DNA from: Rhodohalobacter mucosus
Lineage (GTDB): Bacteria > Bacteroidota > Rhodothermia > Balneolales > Balneolaceae
Length of the DNA: 64,000 bases
Direction of reading: 5' to 3'
Assembly (NCBI RefSeq): GCF_003150675.1
Contig: NZ_QGGB01000007.1
Coordinates: 186,001-250,000, forward strand
A program made the position numbers and the translations under genes. Numbering within the stretch: position 1 is the first letter of the stretch; each line of letters starts with the position of its first letter. Positions 56,820 through 64,000 of the stretch are shown here, in pieces. The notes below the pieces were generated by a model, which was not told the origin of the DNA, ran no database searches, and worked only from the letters and a program-made list of their open reading frames with translations.

Positions 56820-58436
56820 ATGAGTCAAGTCAGACCAGACGAAGTTTCGGCCATTTTACGAAAACAGCTTTCCGGATTTGAATCTGAAGCCGATGTTTAC
56901 GATATGGGTACCGTTTTGGAAGTGGGTGACGGTATCGCCAGGGTATACGGCCTGTCGAAAGTACAGGCGGGTGAACTGGTTGAGCTTCCCGATTCCATTG
57001 ACAGTGAAGGCCAGCCGGTGCGGGGTATGGTACTTAACCTTGAAGAGGACAATGTGGGTATTGTACTCTTTGGTTCCTCGAGCGTTGTTGAGGAAGGTCA
57101 TACCGTAAAGCGTACAAAAAGTATTGCATCACTTAATGTTGGTGACGGTATTCTGGGACGTGTTATTGACCCGTTGGGTCGTCCGCTTGACGGACAGGGA
57201 GAAATCACGGGCGATACTATAGAATCACCGCTTGAAAGAAAAGCTCCGGGCGTAATCTACCGGGAACCGGTAAGTGAGCCGCTTCAGACCGGTATCAAGG
57301 CTATCGACTCCTTAATCCCCATCGGGCGAGGTCAGCGTGAGTTGATTATTGGTGACCGTCAAACCGGTAAAACGGCGGTAGCTATCGATACGATAATTAA
57401 CCAAAAAAATACACAGCAAACGGACAAGCCTGTATTTTGTATTTACGTGGCCGTAGGTCAGAAAGGATCCACCGTTGCGTCTATTGTGAATACCCTGAAA
57501 GAGTATGGTGCCATGGATTATACCGTGGTTGTATCCGCACCTGCCAGTAGTTCTGCTCCGATGCGCTACATTGCACCCTTTGCCGGTGCCGCGATTGGTG
57601 AGTACTTCAGGGATACCGGACGACACGCCCTTGTAATTTATGATGACCTCTCAAAGCAGGCTGTTGCCTATCGTGAACTCTCCCTGCTGCTGAGACGTCC
57701 ACCGGGACGTGAAGCGTATCCGGGTGACGTATTTTATCTGCACAGCCGCCTTCTGGAAAGAGCGGCCAAAATCATCGACAATGATGAAGTGGCGAAAATG
57801 ATGAATAACGTTCCGGAAAGCCTGATGCCCAAAGTGAAGGGCGGTGGGTCTTTGACGGCCTTGCCGGTTATTGAAACGCAGGCGGGCGACGTTTCAGCGT
57901 ATATTCCGACCAACGTAATTTCGATTACTGACGGTCAGATCTTTCTGGATACGGATCTTTTCAACAGCGGTGTACGGCCTGCCATTGACGTGGGTATTTC
58001 CGTATCGCGTGTGGGTGGTTCTGCACAGGTGAAGTCGATGAAGAAACTGTCTGGTACGCTGAAGCTGGATCTTGCACAGTACCGTGAACTGGAGGCGTTT
58101 GCCAAATTCGGTTCAGACCTGGACGCTGCTACCCAGCGCCAGCTGAAGCGGGGTGAGAGAACGGTGGAACTGATGAAACAGGGCGAATACCAGCCGCTGC
58201 CTGTCGAGCAGCAGATTGCTCTGCTGAAAGTTAACAGTGAAGGTATCCTTGATAAGCTTCCTGTAACCAAAATTCAGGCGTTCGAATCGATGTTTCTTGA
58301 AACACTCAGTGTGCGTTTCTCCAAGAAACTGGATGCACTGGCCGACAGCGGGGTTCTGGATGATGCGTTTGGAGAAGAGATCATCGAGACTGCCAATACA
58401 ACCGTAGATCAATTGATGGCAGAGGTTGAGGCATAA
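56820..58436 (+). CDS. atpA: F0F1 ATP synthase subunit alpha
   Basis: The 538-residue protein carries the non-catalytic nucleotide site. The P-loop is GDRQTGKT (178-185). The segments [38 protein letters not shown] and the arginine-finger region [10 protein letters not shown] are conserved. It is slightly longer than the E. coli form. atpG follows by three bases. Confidence 0.96.
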   Translation: MSQVRPDEVSAILRKQLSGFESEADVYDMGTVLEVGDGIARVYGLSKVQAGELVELPDSIDSEGQPVRGMVLNLEEDNVGIVLFGSSSVVEEGHTVKRTKSIASLNVGDGILGRVIDPLGRPLDGQGEITGDTIESPLERKAPGVIYREPVSEPLQTGIKAIDSLIPIGRGQRELIIGDRQTGKTAVAIDTIINQKNTQQTDKPVFCIYVAVGQKGSTVASIVNTLKEYGAMDYTVVVSAPASSSAPMRYIAPFAGAAIGEYFRDTGRHALVIYDDLSKQAVAYRELSLLLRRPPGREAYPGDVFYLHSRLLERAAKIIDNDEVAKMMNNVPESLMPKVKGGGSLTALPVIETQAGDVSAYIPTNVISITDGQIFLDTDLFNSGVRPAIDVGISVSRVGGSAQVKSMKKLSGTLKLDLAQYRELEAFAKFGSDLDAATQRQLKRGERTVELMKQGEYQPLPVEQQIALLKVNSEGILDKLPVTKIQAFESMFLETLSVRFSKKLDALADSGVLDDAFGEEIIETANTTVDQLMAEVEA

Positions 58437-58439
58437 CCC

Positions 58440-59333
58440 ATGGCAAACCTTCGTGACATACGGAACCGGATTTCATCCATTGAAAACACGCAGCAAATCA
58501 CAAAGGCTATGAAAATGGTTGCTGCTGCCAAGCTCAGAAAAGCGCAGCAGCGTATGCTGGCAACACGGCCTTATGCCAACAAGATACAGTCTGTTGTCGG
58601 AAGGTTGGTGGATGGGTCAGGCTCGGATAATGTGTTACTGCGACAGCCCGAGTCAACCGAACGCGTCCTCATGATTGTAATAGGATCCGACCGGGGTCTT
58701 TGCGGTGCTTTCAATAACAATTTGTTCAAGGTGGTTGAGGAAAAGATCCGTACCAAGTACGCTGAGTTTCACGAAGAGGGCAATCTTGATATTATCACTG
58801 TTGGCCGCAAAGCAGATGCGTATTTCAAAAAGCGTAAATACAATGTTACCGGATCGAATGTAGGTTTCTTTGATAAGCTGAATTATGAGTCGACGGCTGA
58901 AATCATGGAGAATGCGATTGCATGGTTCAGCGATGGATCATATGACAAAGTGGTTCTTGCCTACAATGAATTCAAATCTGTGATTGCGCAAAATAGATTG
59001 GTTGATGAAGTACTGCCGATTCAGCCGGATAAGATCGCAGGAGATAACGAAGAGCCCGATTCCGGCAACGGTGATTACTTATTTGAACCGGATACGGAGA
59101 CCATTTTGCGTGATATTCTTCCTGCACACCTTAATATGCAGCTTTGGCGTGCGGTATTGGAATCCAATGCCTCCGAGCAGGGAGCTCGTATGGCGGCAAT
59201 GGACAACGCCACCGAAAATGCCAAGGAACTTGAGCGTGAACTGAGACTCGAGTACAATCAGGCTCGCCAAAGTGCTATTACAACAGAGATATCTGAAATT
59301 GTATCAGGTGCTGCAGCTCTGGAGGATGCATAA
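58440..59333 (+). CDS. atpG: F0F1 ATP synthase subunit gamma
   Basis: The 297-residue rotor shaft has the N-terminal MANLRDIRNRISSIENTQQI helix, the SDRGLCGAFN segment and the C-terminal MAAMDNATENA...NQARQSAITTEISEIVSGA helix. No atpD or atpC follows; the tRNA-Ser module and TolC gene come next, so beta and epsilon must be elsewhere, as in many Bacteroidota relatives. Confidence 0.95.
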   Translation: MANLRDIRNRISSIENTQQITKAMKMVAAAKLRKAQQRMLATRPYANKIQSVVGRLVDGSGSDNVLLRQPESTERVLMIVIGSDRGLCGAFNNNLFKVVEEKIRTKYAEFHEEGNLDIITVGRKADAYFKKRKYNVTGSNVGFFDKLNYESTAEIMENAIAWFSDGSYDKVVLAYNEFKSVIAQNRLVDEVLPIQPDKIAGDNEEPDSGNGDYLFEPDTETILRDILPAHLNMQLWRAVLESNASEQGARMAAMDNATENAKELERELRLEYNQARQSAITTEISEIVSGAAALEDA

Positions 59334-59413
59334 AAAGCTTTTTTGCAAGGTGATTAGGTAAAAATTATACAACCTGTTATTTTTAGTTTTTCCGGAGGGA
59401 TGGCAGAGTGGTC

Positions 59414-59435
59414 TCCCATAGGGATCCCTTCGGGG
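59414..59435. repeat. D-loop insertion: two tandem hairpins including a CCC-UUCG-GGG stem
   Basis: This 22-base insert contains TCCC-ATA-GGGA (59414-59424) and CCC-TTCG-GGG (59426-59435), the latter with a very stable UUCG tetraloop. It shares the layout of the second insertion: a small triloop hairpin, then a hairpin starting at GATCC. Confidence 0.75.
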
Positions 59436-59452
59436 GAATGCGGCGGTCTTGA

Positions 59453-59479
59453 CACGTAGTGATCCGCCGGTTGGCGGAA
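59453..59479. repeat. Anticodon-loop insertion: two tandem hairpins including TCCGCC-GGTT-GGCGGA
   Basis: This 27-base insert contains CAC-GTA-GTG (59453-59461) and then a perfect six-base-pair stem TCCGCC (59463-59468) with GGCGGA (59473-59478) over a GGTT loop. The alignment TAG-N-GATCC followed by GG-N-GGA is common to both inserts. Its GTG at 59459 opens the nuclease reading frame. Confidence 0.75.
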
Positions 59480-59776
59480 AAACCGTTGAGGCGCAAGTCT
59501 CCGGTAAGCTCTTTAAACATACTGAGGTTGAGCTTGTACAGCGCGTATATTTTGCAAAGTGAGAAAAATTTGTCTCATTACTATGGTCACAGCGGTGACT
59601 TAGATAAAAGACTTAAAGAACACAATGCTGGTAAAGTGCGTAGCACGAAAGCTTACAGACCCTGGAAATTGATCTATTTTGAAGAGTTTCTGACGAAATC
59701 GGAAGCATACAAAAAAGAACAATTTTTCAAAATTATTGATGGTTATAACTATTTGAAATCAAGTGGTATAATCTGA
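59459..59776 (+). CDS. Small GIY-YIG endonuclease
   Basis: The open frame gives up to 105 residues. Residues 27-105 form a compact GIY-YIG (URI/UvrC-type) nuclease domain: YSAYILQSE (Y30), HYYGHSGDLDKRLKEHN (Y42, G43, R51, H55, N56), YRPWKLIYFEEF and a conserved E87 in YKKEQFF. All expected catalytic positions are present, so it looks active. Residues 1-23 are read from the tRNA insertion and tRNA-like sequence, so the real start is more likely TTG at 59528 (about 82 residues, MSLYSAYIL) or TTG 59534. The domain begins at the point where the tRNA copy stops. It lies between this copy and the intact tRNA-Ser, a homing-like setting. The wider family includes uncharacterised nucleases found near tRNA genes; its substrate is unknown. 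Confidence 0.8.
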   Translation: MIRRLAEKPLRRKSPVSSLNILRLSLYSAYILQSEKNLSHYYGHSGDLDKRLKEHNAGKVRSTKAYRPWKLIYFEEFLTKSEAYKKEQFFKIIDGYNYLKSSGII

Positions 59777-59803
59777 TTTAGTAGTTAACGAATCTCTATT
59801 TTT

Positions 59804-59888
59804 GGAGGGATGGCAGAGTGGTCGAATGCGGCGGTCTTGAAAACCGTTGAGGCGCGAGTCTCCGGGGGTTCGAATCCCTCTCCCTCCG
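59804..59888 (+). tRNA. tRNA-Ser(UGA)
   Basis: The 85-base gene folds as a class II tRNA. Acceptor GGAGGGA (59804-59810) pairs with TCCCTCC (59881-59887), with discriminator G at 59888. The anticodon loop is CTTGAAA with anticodon TGA, and a long variable arm and T-arm GGGGG-TTCGAAT-CCCTC follow. CCA is not encoded. It is the complete partner of the broken copy at 59394. Confidence 0.97.
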
Positions 59889-59893
59889 CTTTT

Positions 59894-59930
59894 AAAAGCC
59901 CCGGCTTTCAGCATGGGGCTTTTCTTTTTA
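59894..59930 (+). terminator. Rho-independent terminator after tRNA-Ser
   Basis: AAAAGCCCC (59894-59902) pairs perfectly with GGGGCTTTT (59915-59923) over a 12-base loop, followed by a T-rich tail. It starts five bases after the tRNA end. Confidence 0.85.
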
Positions 59931-59987
59931 AATAAAACTGAGGTATTTGCGTTTGTGGCTTTGAAATGTGAACACCAATCCTCCACC

Positions 59988-61370
59988 ATGATCAAAAGAA
60001 TTCTGCTTGTCCTGATGCCTGCAGTATTGTTTATACAGCCGCAAATCCGAGCACAGGATACAGTTCGTGTAAATCTAACTGAATTTATTCAGCGCGGTCT
60101 TGAGAAATCCGGACAAGTTGCCTACCAAAGGGGTGCAGTCGATCTTGCAGAAAATAGAAGCGATCAGGTTCGGTCCCAGCGATTTTTGCCCAGCTTCCAG
60201 CTGAGTACCCAGCATGGTGTGGTGCCGGGTGTTAATTCGCCCCTGGGACTGCCTGACAGCCAGCTCTATCTGGATCCAAATTTGGAAAACGACTGGGAAA
60301 ACTGGGCGGTTTTTACACGGGCTGAAGTTCGTGCAGTACAGCCTGTTTTCAGTTGGGGAGCCATCACAAAAGCGATAGAAGCAGCTGAAGCCGGTGCTAA
60401 AGCGGCCCAACATCAATTTAGTGCCGCCCGATCGGAGGCAGAGATACAGCTTTATGATCTGTACTACAGTTTTCTCCTGGTAAAAGAGATTCAGGTTATT
60501 TTGGATGATGCATCTGAACAGATTACCAGGGTGGAAGAGCAGATAGAAGAGATGCGCGAAGAGGGTAACCCGGATCTGGAAGAATCTGACGTATTCAAAT
60601 TCGAAATATACCGGTCAGAGTTTGAGATAAGAAGAAAAGAGGTGGAGGAGAGTGCTGCTAGAGTGCGCAGGGTCTGGGAATATATACTGGGTGATGAAAA
60701 CAATGAGGTATTCAGGCCCGCTCAGCAATTTCTCGACCCGGTTCCTTTTGAACTTGAAGCTTACAGCTACTATCAGCAGATGGCTATGAATGAACGTGCA
60801 GAGCTGAAAGGTGTTGAGTACGGCATTGATGCACTCCAGAAAACATCTGAAGCGGTGCGTTCTCAGCAATATCCGCTACTATTTATGGGCTTGTCGGGCA
60901 GCTACGCCAACACACCGAATCGACCGCGACAAACCAATCCGTTCATTATAAACAGTACCAACTACGCATCTGCAGCGGTTGGCTTCGGAATAAGGCAAAA
61001 CCTCAATTTTGGATCCATGAAAGCTTCCGTGGAAAAAGCCGATATTGAATACAGAAGGGTCCGGGACCTGAAAAAAGCACTTACGGACGGCATTGTGCTG
61101 GAGCTCACTGAATCTTATCAGGAAGCTGTTGTTGCCGATGAAAGGGTTAAGCGTACAGACGAAGCGCTGGTCACAGCACGTAACTGGGTTAGAAATGAAC
61201 AACTTAACTACGATATCGGTTTTGGAGACGTGGAGAACCTGCTTGAAGCTGTTCAGAAAGAATTAGAATTACGTGTTGAGCTGAAACAAAATGTGTTCGA
61301 TTTTAATAAGAAGGTTGCAGCACTGTATAAGGCTTCGGGTATCCCCATTTATCAATTGAGCACGAATTAA
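59988..61370 (+). CDS. TolC-family outer-membrane efflux/secretion protein
   Basis: ATG at 59988 gives a 460-residue protein with a signal peptide ending at about residue 23 (IRAQD). The frame is open back to 59847, but those codons lie in the tRNA and terminator and are not used. The long periodic helices (residues about 45-240 and 265-450), separated by short barrel strands, are typical of TolC/OEP channel proteins, with the repeated AVQPVFSWGAITKAIEAAEAG and LNFGSMKASVEKA segments marking the two halves. No membrane-fusion or inner-membrane pump gene is in view on this side; an mlaC-like gene follows after 17 bases. Confidence 0.85.
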   Translation: MIKRILLVLMPAVLFIQPQIRAQDTVRVNLTEFIQRGLEKSGQVAYQRGAVDLAENRSDQVRSQRFLPSFQLSTQHGVVPGVNSPLGLPDSQLYLDPNLENDWENWAVFTRAEVRAVQPVFSWGAITKAIEAAEAGAKAAQHQFSAARSEAEIQLYDLYYSFLLVKEIQVILDDASEQITRVEEQIEEMREEGNPDLEESDVFKFEIYRSEFEIRRKEVEESAARVRRVWEYILGDENNEVFRPAQQFLDPVPFELEAYSYYQQMAMNERAELKGVEYGIDALQKTSEAVRSQQYPLLFMGLSGSYANTPNRPRQTNPFIINSTNYASAAVGFGIRQNLNFGSMKASVEKADIEYRRVRDLKKALTDGIVLELTESYQEAVVADERVKRTDEALVTARNWVRNEQLNYDIGFGDVENLLEAVQKELELRVELKQNVFDFNKKVAALYKASGIPIYQLSTN

Positions 61371-61387
61371 CCATCAGGAATAGCGAC

Positions 61388-61984
61388 ATGACAAAGAAAT
61401 TCTTCTTTTTAATTACAGTTTTTATGTTCATTGGCAGTACGCTGATTGCGCAATCTGCAGAGCAGGAAATCAGAAGCATGCTGGATGAGCGTGACGAAGA
61501 GATAAAGGAGCTTCTTGGTCCCGAAGGAAATCAGTATTCCCAGGAACAGCGCGACAGGTTAAAAACCATTATCAATGATATTATAGATTACAGGGCCATG
61601 GCAAGGCAGGCTCTGGGATCTACCTTTGATGAGATTTCCGATGAGAAGAAAGATGAATTCGTTAACCTTTTTTCCACAATTATCAGAGACAATTCGCTTA
61701 ACAGGCTGGATATCTATCGCGCAGAAGTGACCTACGACGAAATCAACATAAGCGATGGAAGTGCAAATGTGCGAACCACCGCACAACTCGACAATGTTCG
61801 AACTTCCGTTGATTATGTAATGGAACGCAACAATGGCAACTGGGTTATTACGGATATGTCGATAGATGAAGTTTCCACTGCAGAATCGTATAACCGCCAG
61901 TTTCAGAGCATAATCAGACAGCACGGGTTTGACGCACTCATGGAAAGCCTGCAGCGCAGAGCTGCCAGATCCTCCACTACGTAG
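61388..61984 (+). CDS. MlaC-like phospholipid-binding periplasmic protein
   Basis: The 198-residue protein has a signal peptide (about 1-22, LIAQS). The mature part resembles the MlaC/Ttg2D family that ferries phospholipid between outer and inner membranes. DYRAMARQALGSTFDEIS, EFVNLFSTIIRDN and the VDYVMERNNGNWVITDMSIDEVS strand region are typical. It is coupled to a TolC gene and not to mlaD/mlaE here, so the partner complex must be elsewhere. Confidence 0.82.
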   Translation: MTKKFFFLITVFMFIGSTLIAQSAEQEIRSMLDERDEEIKELLGPEGNQYSQEQRDRLKTIINDIIDYRAMARQALGSTFDEISDEKKDEFVNLFSTIIRDNSLNRLDIYRAEVTYDEINISDGSANVRTTAQLDNVRTSVDYVMERNNGNWVITDMSIDEVSTAESYNRQFQSIIRQHGFDALMESLQRRAARSSTT

Positions 61985-62107
61985 CAATTGCCTGAATACA
62001 TACTGCTAAATGCTCGATAAGCTGTCAGAAATATTCGCTGCCCGAATGCGGCCAGCCTCAGGTTGATTGAGAGATAACTGATCGTCCGGACACAACCGGT
62101 ATCAAAG

Positions 62108-62875
62108 TTAAAACTTATACGAAACCGTACCTTCTGCCTCGTCCGTGCTCTTCTTGTAGGTCTTTTCGGTGAACGTGTTTAATTTCCCGGTATTTGAACC
62201 GGCTTTGATTAGCGTGGAACAGCGCGTTCCATAGGATTCGGATGTGATAAATATCGATGATACCAGCCGTTCCATCTGCGGCGATAAGCCTGTTGACGGA
62301 AGGCGATCGTCGGGAAAAATTTCCCGGTCTCTTAATAGCTCAAAAACTTCATTGTCCAGGTCTGCCCGCCTGTGCTTAAGGATTTGCCTGAAACAGCCTT
62401 TAGCCTTTTCTGTTTTTGGCCAGGGTGTGTCCAGAAAAGCATTGCTCAGGGTATGTATACCGGGCGCTACTTTTGATATTTCGTCAAGCTCATTTGAGTA
62501 GTACCAAAGTTCGGTTGTTGTACCGGCAATAAGATTAAACCCGTTATACTGATCCGCAGTGCCTCTGAGTTTTTTTAAATAATCCGGTGCCTCCATTCCG
62601 GATGTCAGATAGGCGGTTACGATATCGCCGCGACTGGGTGCATTGTCCTTGATATTCTCAATGTCTCTGTAGTTGGTGATTGCAGCAAAACGATGATCAC
62701 TGGTGATCCCCAGCCAGGTGCCGCCGGCCTTAAGATCCCGTCCCGCAAGCAAGCCGGGGTGATCATACCAAAACGTTGCAGGCTGGGCGGGCCGGTCGTA
62801 AAATTCATCCCGGTTGGATGCAAAAATCAGAGGATAATCGGGGTCTGCCTGAAATGCAAAAACTGTAAGGCACAT
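62108..62875 (-). CDS. NRDE-family protein (TANGO2-like)
   Basis: The 255-residue protein begins MCLTVFAF, with Cys at position 2 as usual, and contains ASNRDEFYDRP (19-29), the NRDE motif that names the family. GGTWLGI, AITNYRD and SRG follow in the usual order. The catalytic role is not established; an Ntn-like hydrolase fold is proposed for the family. It is convergent with the MlaC-like gene and divergent from the edge gene. Confidence 0.88.
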   Translation of the reverse strand: MCLTVFAFQADPDYPLIFASNRDEFYDRPAQPATFWYDHPGLLAGRDLKAGGTWLGITSDHRFAAITNYRDIENIKDNAPSRGDIVTAYLTSGMEAPDYLKKLRGTADQYNGFNLIAGTTTELWYYSNELDEISKVAPGIHTLSNAFLDTPWPKTEKAKGCFRQILKHRRADLDNEVFELLRDREIFPDDRLPSTGLSPQMERLVSSIFITSESYGTRCSTLIKAGSNTGKLNTFTEKTYKKSTDEAEGTVSYKF

Positions 62876-62988
62876 TTTGAATAGAAACCGTTTTTTATAA
62901 ACTTAAAAATTATGAAACATATCCATGTAAAATACGATGTAATCCGGCGGATATCATTTTTTAAGAATCGGGATTAAAAAAGAATAGT

Positions 62989-64000
62989 TTGGCCACTTTC
63001 AGTGATAGTACAAAACGGGATTGGGGACTGGTAATAGCCGGCTTTTTGGGCCTAGGTCTTTTCTTTTGGTTTTATGGCATCTACCATCCTTTGAGTGTAT
63101 CTGAGAATCAACTCTCAGAAACCGATGCTATTCAAAAATCGGAAGTAGTTTTCAGAAGCCTGGGCTACACGTCCGATTTTGAACCAAAAGCAAGGTTTAT
63201 GGCGAATCCGCGGCTTCTGGATTCCCTGCAGGTAAGGATGGAACTGGACGAATACGGCGAAAATAATGAGATGCGCAGGCGTCTTCCTGCATACTTTTGG
63301 GAGTCCTCTTTTTTCGTAGGTGAACCGCAAGGCGATAATCCGCTTCTCGATTTAAGCGCCACGCGAGTAGTTCAGATCCTTCTGAATGAGGATGGCGATT
63401 TTCTGGGTATCAACAATAACACCAACGTACTGCCATCAGCAGGATTTAATTCTGATCTTCTGGAGGGAATATTGGGTACAGAGATATCCGGCTCATTGCC
63501 TCCCGATTCACTCCCGGTAAACCGCATTCAGTTCAGGTTCGACCCGGATGATGAAGAAACGGAGACTGGTCCGTCTTCAATTGATCTCAGTCAGATCAAT
63601 TATCTGAACAGGGTAGCTGCTGAAGATATTGCGCGTTATTACCTGGGTTTGTCTACCTGGGAAGAACAGGAATTGATCGTCTCGAATGTCGAGGCTGTAA
63701 ATGCGGATGGAACAGGAGCCGCCCTGGTTACATTTGTCAGGGACAATGAGATACCAGGGTATCCTACGGAAGTAAACCTGACGGTTCTGGCAACGGGTCA
63801 ACTGATCTCGATGGGTTACACGCTTTTGGAAAGTCCGCCTACCGGTATCGCTCAGAGCGAGCTTGTGAATAATATTCGCATAGGAGCTGTACTTCTGGGG
63901 ATATTCTGGATTTTAATCCTGTTGATTATTCGTTTCCGGATGAGGCTTATCGACATGAAGGCTGCAGTGCTTGTTGCCGTTCTTGCTGGATTCACTCTTC
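62989..64000 (+). CDS. Membrane protein with large extracytoplasmic domain, truncated at the window edge
   Basis: TTG at 62989 opens a frame that remains open to the last base, giving at least 337 residues. A first transmembrane helix is at about 12-32 (LVIAGFLGLGLFFWFYGI), an extracytoplasmic domain covers about 35-290, and two hydrophobic helices start at about 297 and 324. This layout is seen in some CPBP-type intramembrane proteases, but the diagnostic motifs would be beyond the edge. The call is tentative. Confidence 0.6.
   Translation, partial: MATFSDSTKRDWGLVIAGFLGLGLFFWFYGIYHPLSVSENQLSETDAIQKSEVVFRSLGYTSDFEPKARFMANPRLLDSLQVRMELDEYGENNEMRRRLPAYFWESSFFVGEPQGDNPLLDLSATRVVQILLNEDGDFLGINNNTNVLPSAGFNSDLLEGILGTEISGSLPPDSLPVNRIQFRFDPDDEETETGPSSIDLSQINYLNRVAAEDIARYYLGLSTWEEQELIVSNVEAVNADGTGAALVTFVRDNEIPGYPTEVNLTVLATGQLISMGYTLLESPPTGIAQSELVNNIRIGAVLLGIFWILILLIIRFRMRLIDMKAAVLVAVLAGFTL

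Larger units (their letters stand above)
59394..59504 (+). pseudogene. Truncated tRNA-Ser copy with two hairpin insertions
   Basis: Bases 59394-59413 repeat the first 20 bases of the intact tRNA-Ser at 59804. A 22-base insertion follows in the D-loop (59414-59435), then GAATGCGGCGGTCTTGA (59436-59452) matches the tRNA again. A 27-base insertion lies in the anticodon loop (59453-59479, after anticodon base 36). AAACCGTTGAGGCGCAAGTC onwards then matches, with one change (A for G), up to CCGG at 59501-59504. There the similarity ends, before the T-arm and the 3' acceptor strand. Both insertions are in loops and are themselves hairpins, so the tRNA stems stay paired. No mature tRNA can be made, because the T-arm and acceptor 3' half are absent. 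Confidence 0.85.

Noticed and set aside
59394-59504. Self-splicing intron in tRNA-Ser anticodon loop
   Set aside because: The 27-base insert at position 36/37 is far too short for a group I intron, has no bulge-helix-bulge form, and the copy also lacks its T-arm and 3' acceptor, so splicing could not restore a tRNA.
59847-59987. Upstream extension of the TolC frame
   Set aside because: The codons lie inside the tRNA-Ser gene and its terminator; the signal peptide fits only the ATG at 59988.

Overview
The window is a chromosomal segment of a Gram-negative, moderately GC bacterium. It has many lipobox signal peptides, outer-membrane beta-barrels, MlaC, TamB, TolC and M48 proteins, a bactofilin, an ATP synthase cluster that stops after atpG, a tiny AURKAIP1/COX24-like ribosome protein and many TTG starts. 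Together these suggest the Bacteroidota/Rhodothermota/Balneolota group, most likely a Balneolaceae-like organism. This placement is inferred from gene content, not from a database search.

Region 1 (1-1514): the tail of a small membrane protein, then lysA.

Region 2 (1990-23961): a beta-1,3/1,6-glucan (laminarin-type) utilisation locus. It encodes a glycosidase fused to an outer-membrane barrel, a glycan-binding lipoprotein, two GH16 lipoproteins, an exported GH17 and a GH30 lipoprotein, a GPH-family sugar symporter, two cytoplasmic GH17 enzymes, a large cytoplasmic beta-1,3-glucan phosphorylase (GH149/GH161 type), a GH3 and a SusR-like membrane regulator. No SusC/SusD pair is present. The proposed flow is surface cutting, uptake by an undefined outer-membrane route, symport across the inner membrane, then cytoplasmic phosphorolysis and hydrolysis to glucose-1-phosphate and glucose.

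Region 3 (24186-37738, minus strand): a compact operon read in the order rqcH, aroK, aroB, tamB, rnr, and a peptidase-MA/propeller/barrel protein.

Region 4 (37777-59333, mostly plus strand): housekeeping genes. These are a hypothetical gene, a 30-codon ribosome-associated protein gene on the minus strand, lysC-dapB-dapA-dapD, ssb, a CNNM/CorC-like protein, murB, a DUF2779 nuclease-like protein, an M48 protease, purB, a hypothetical gene, guaB, an M23 protein, a bactofilin, and atpZ-atpI-atpB-atpE-atpF-atpH-atpA-atpG.

Region 5 (59394-59888): a tRNA-Ser module. A 5'-terminal tRNA-Ser copy carries two hairpin insertions, one in the D-loop and one in the anticodon loop. It loses its T-arm exactly where a small GIY-YIG nuclease gene begins, and an intact tRNA-Ser(UGA) follows. 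This is the strongest candidate for an undescribed (homing-like or REP-like) system in the window.

Region 6 (59988-64000): a TolC-family protein, an MlaC-like protein, an NRDE-family protein on the minus strand, and the N-terminal part of a membrane protein cut by the window edge.
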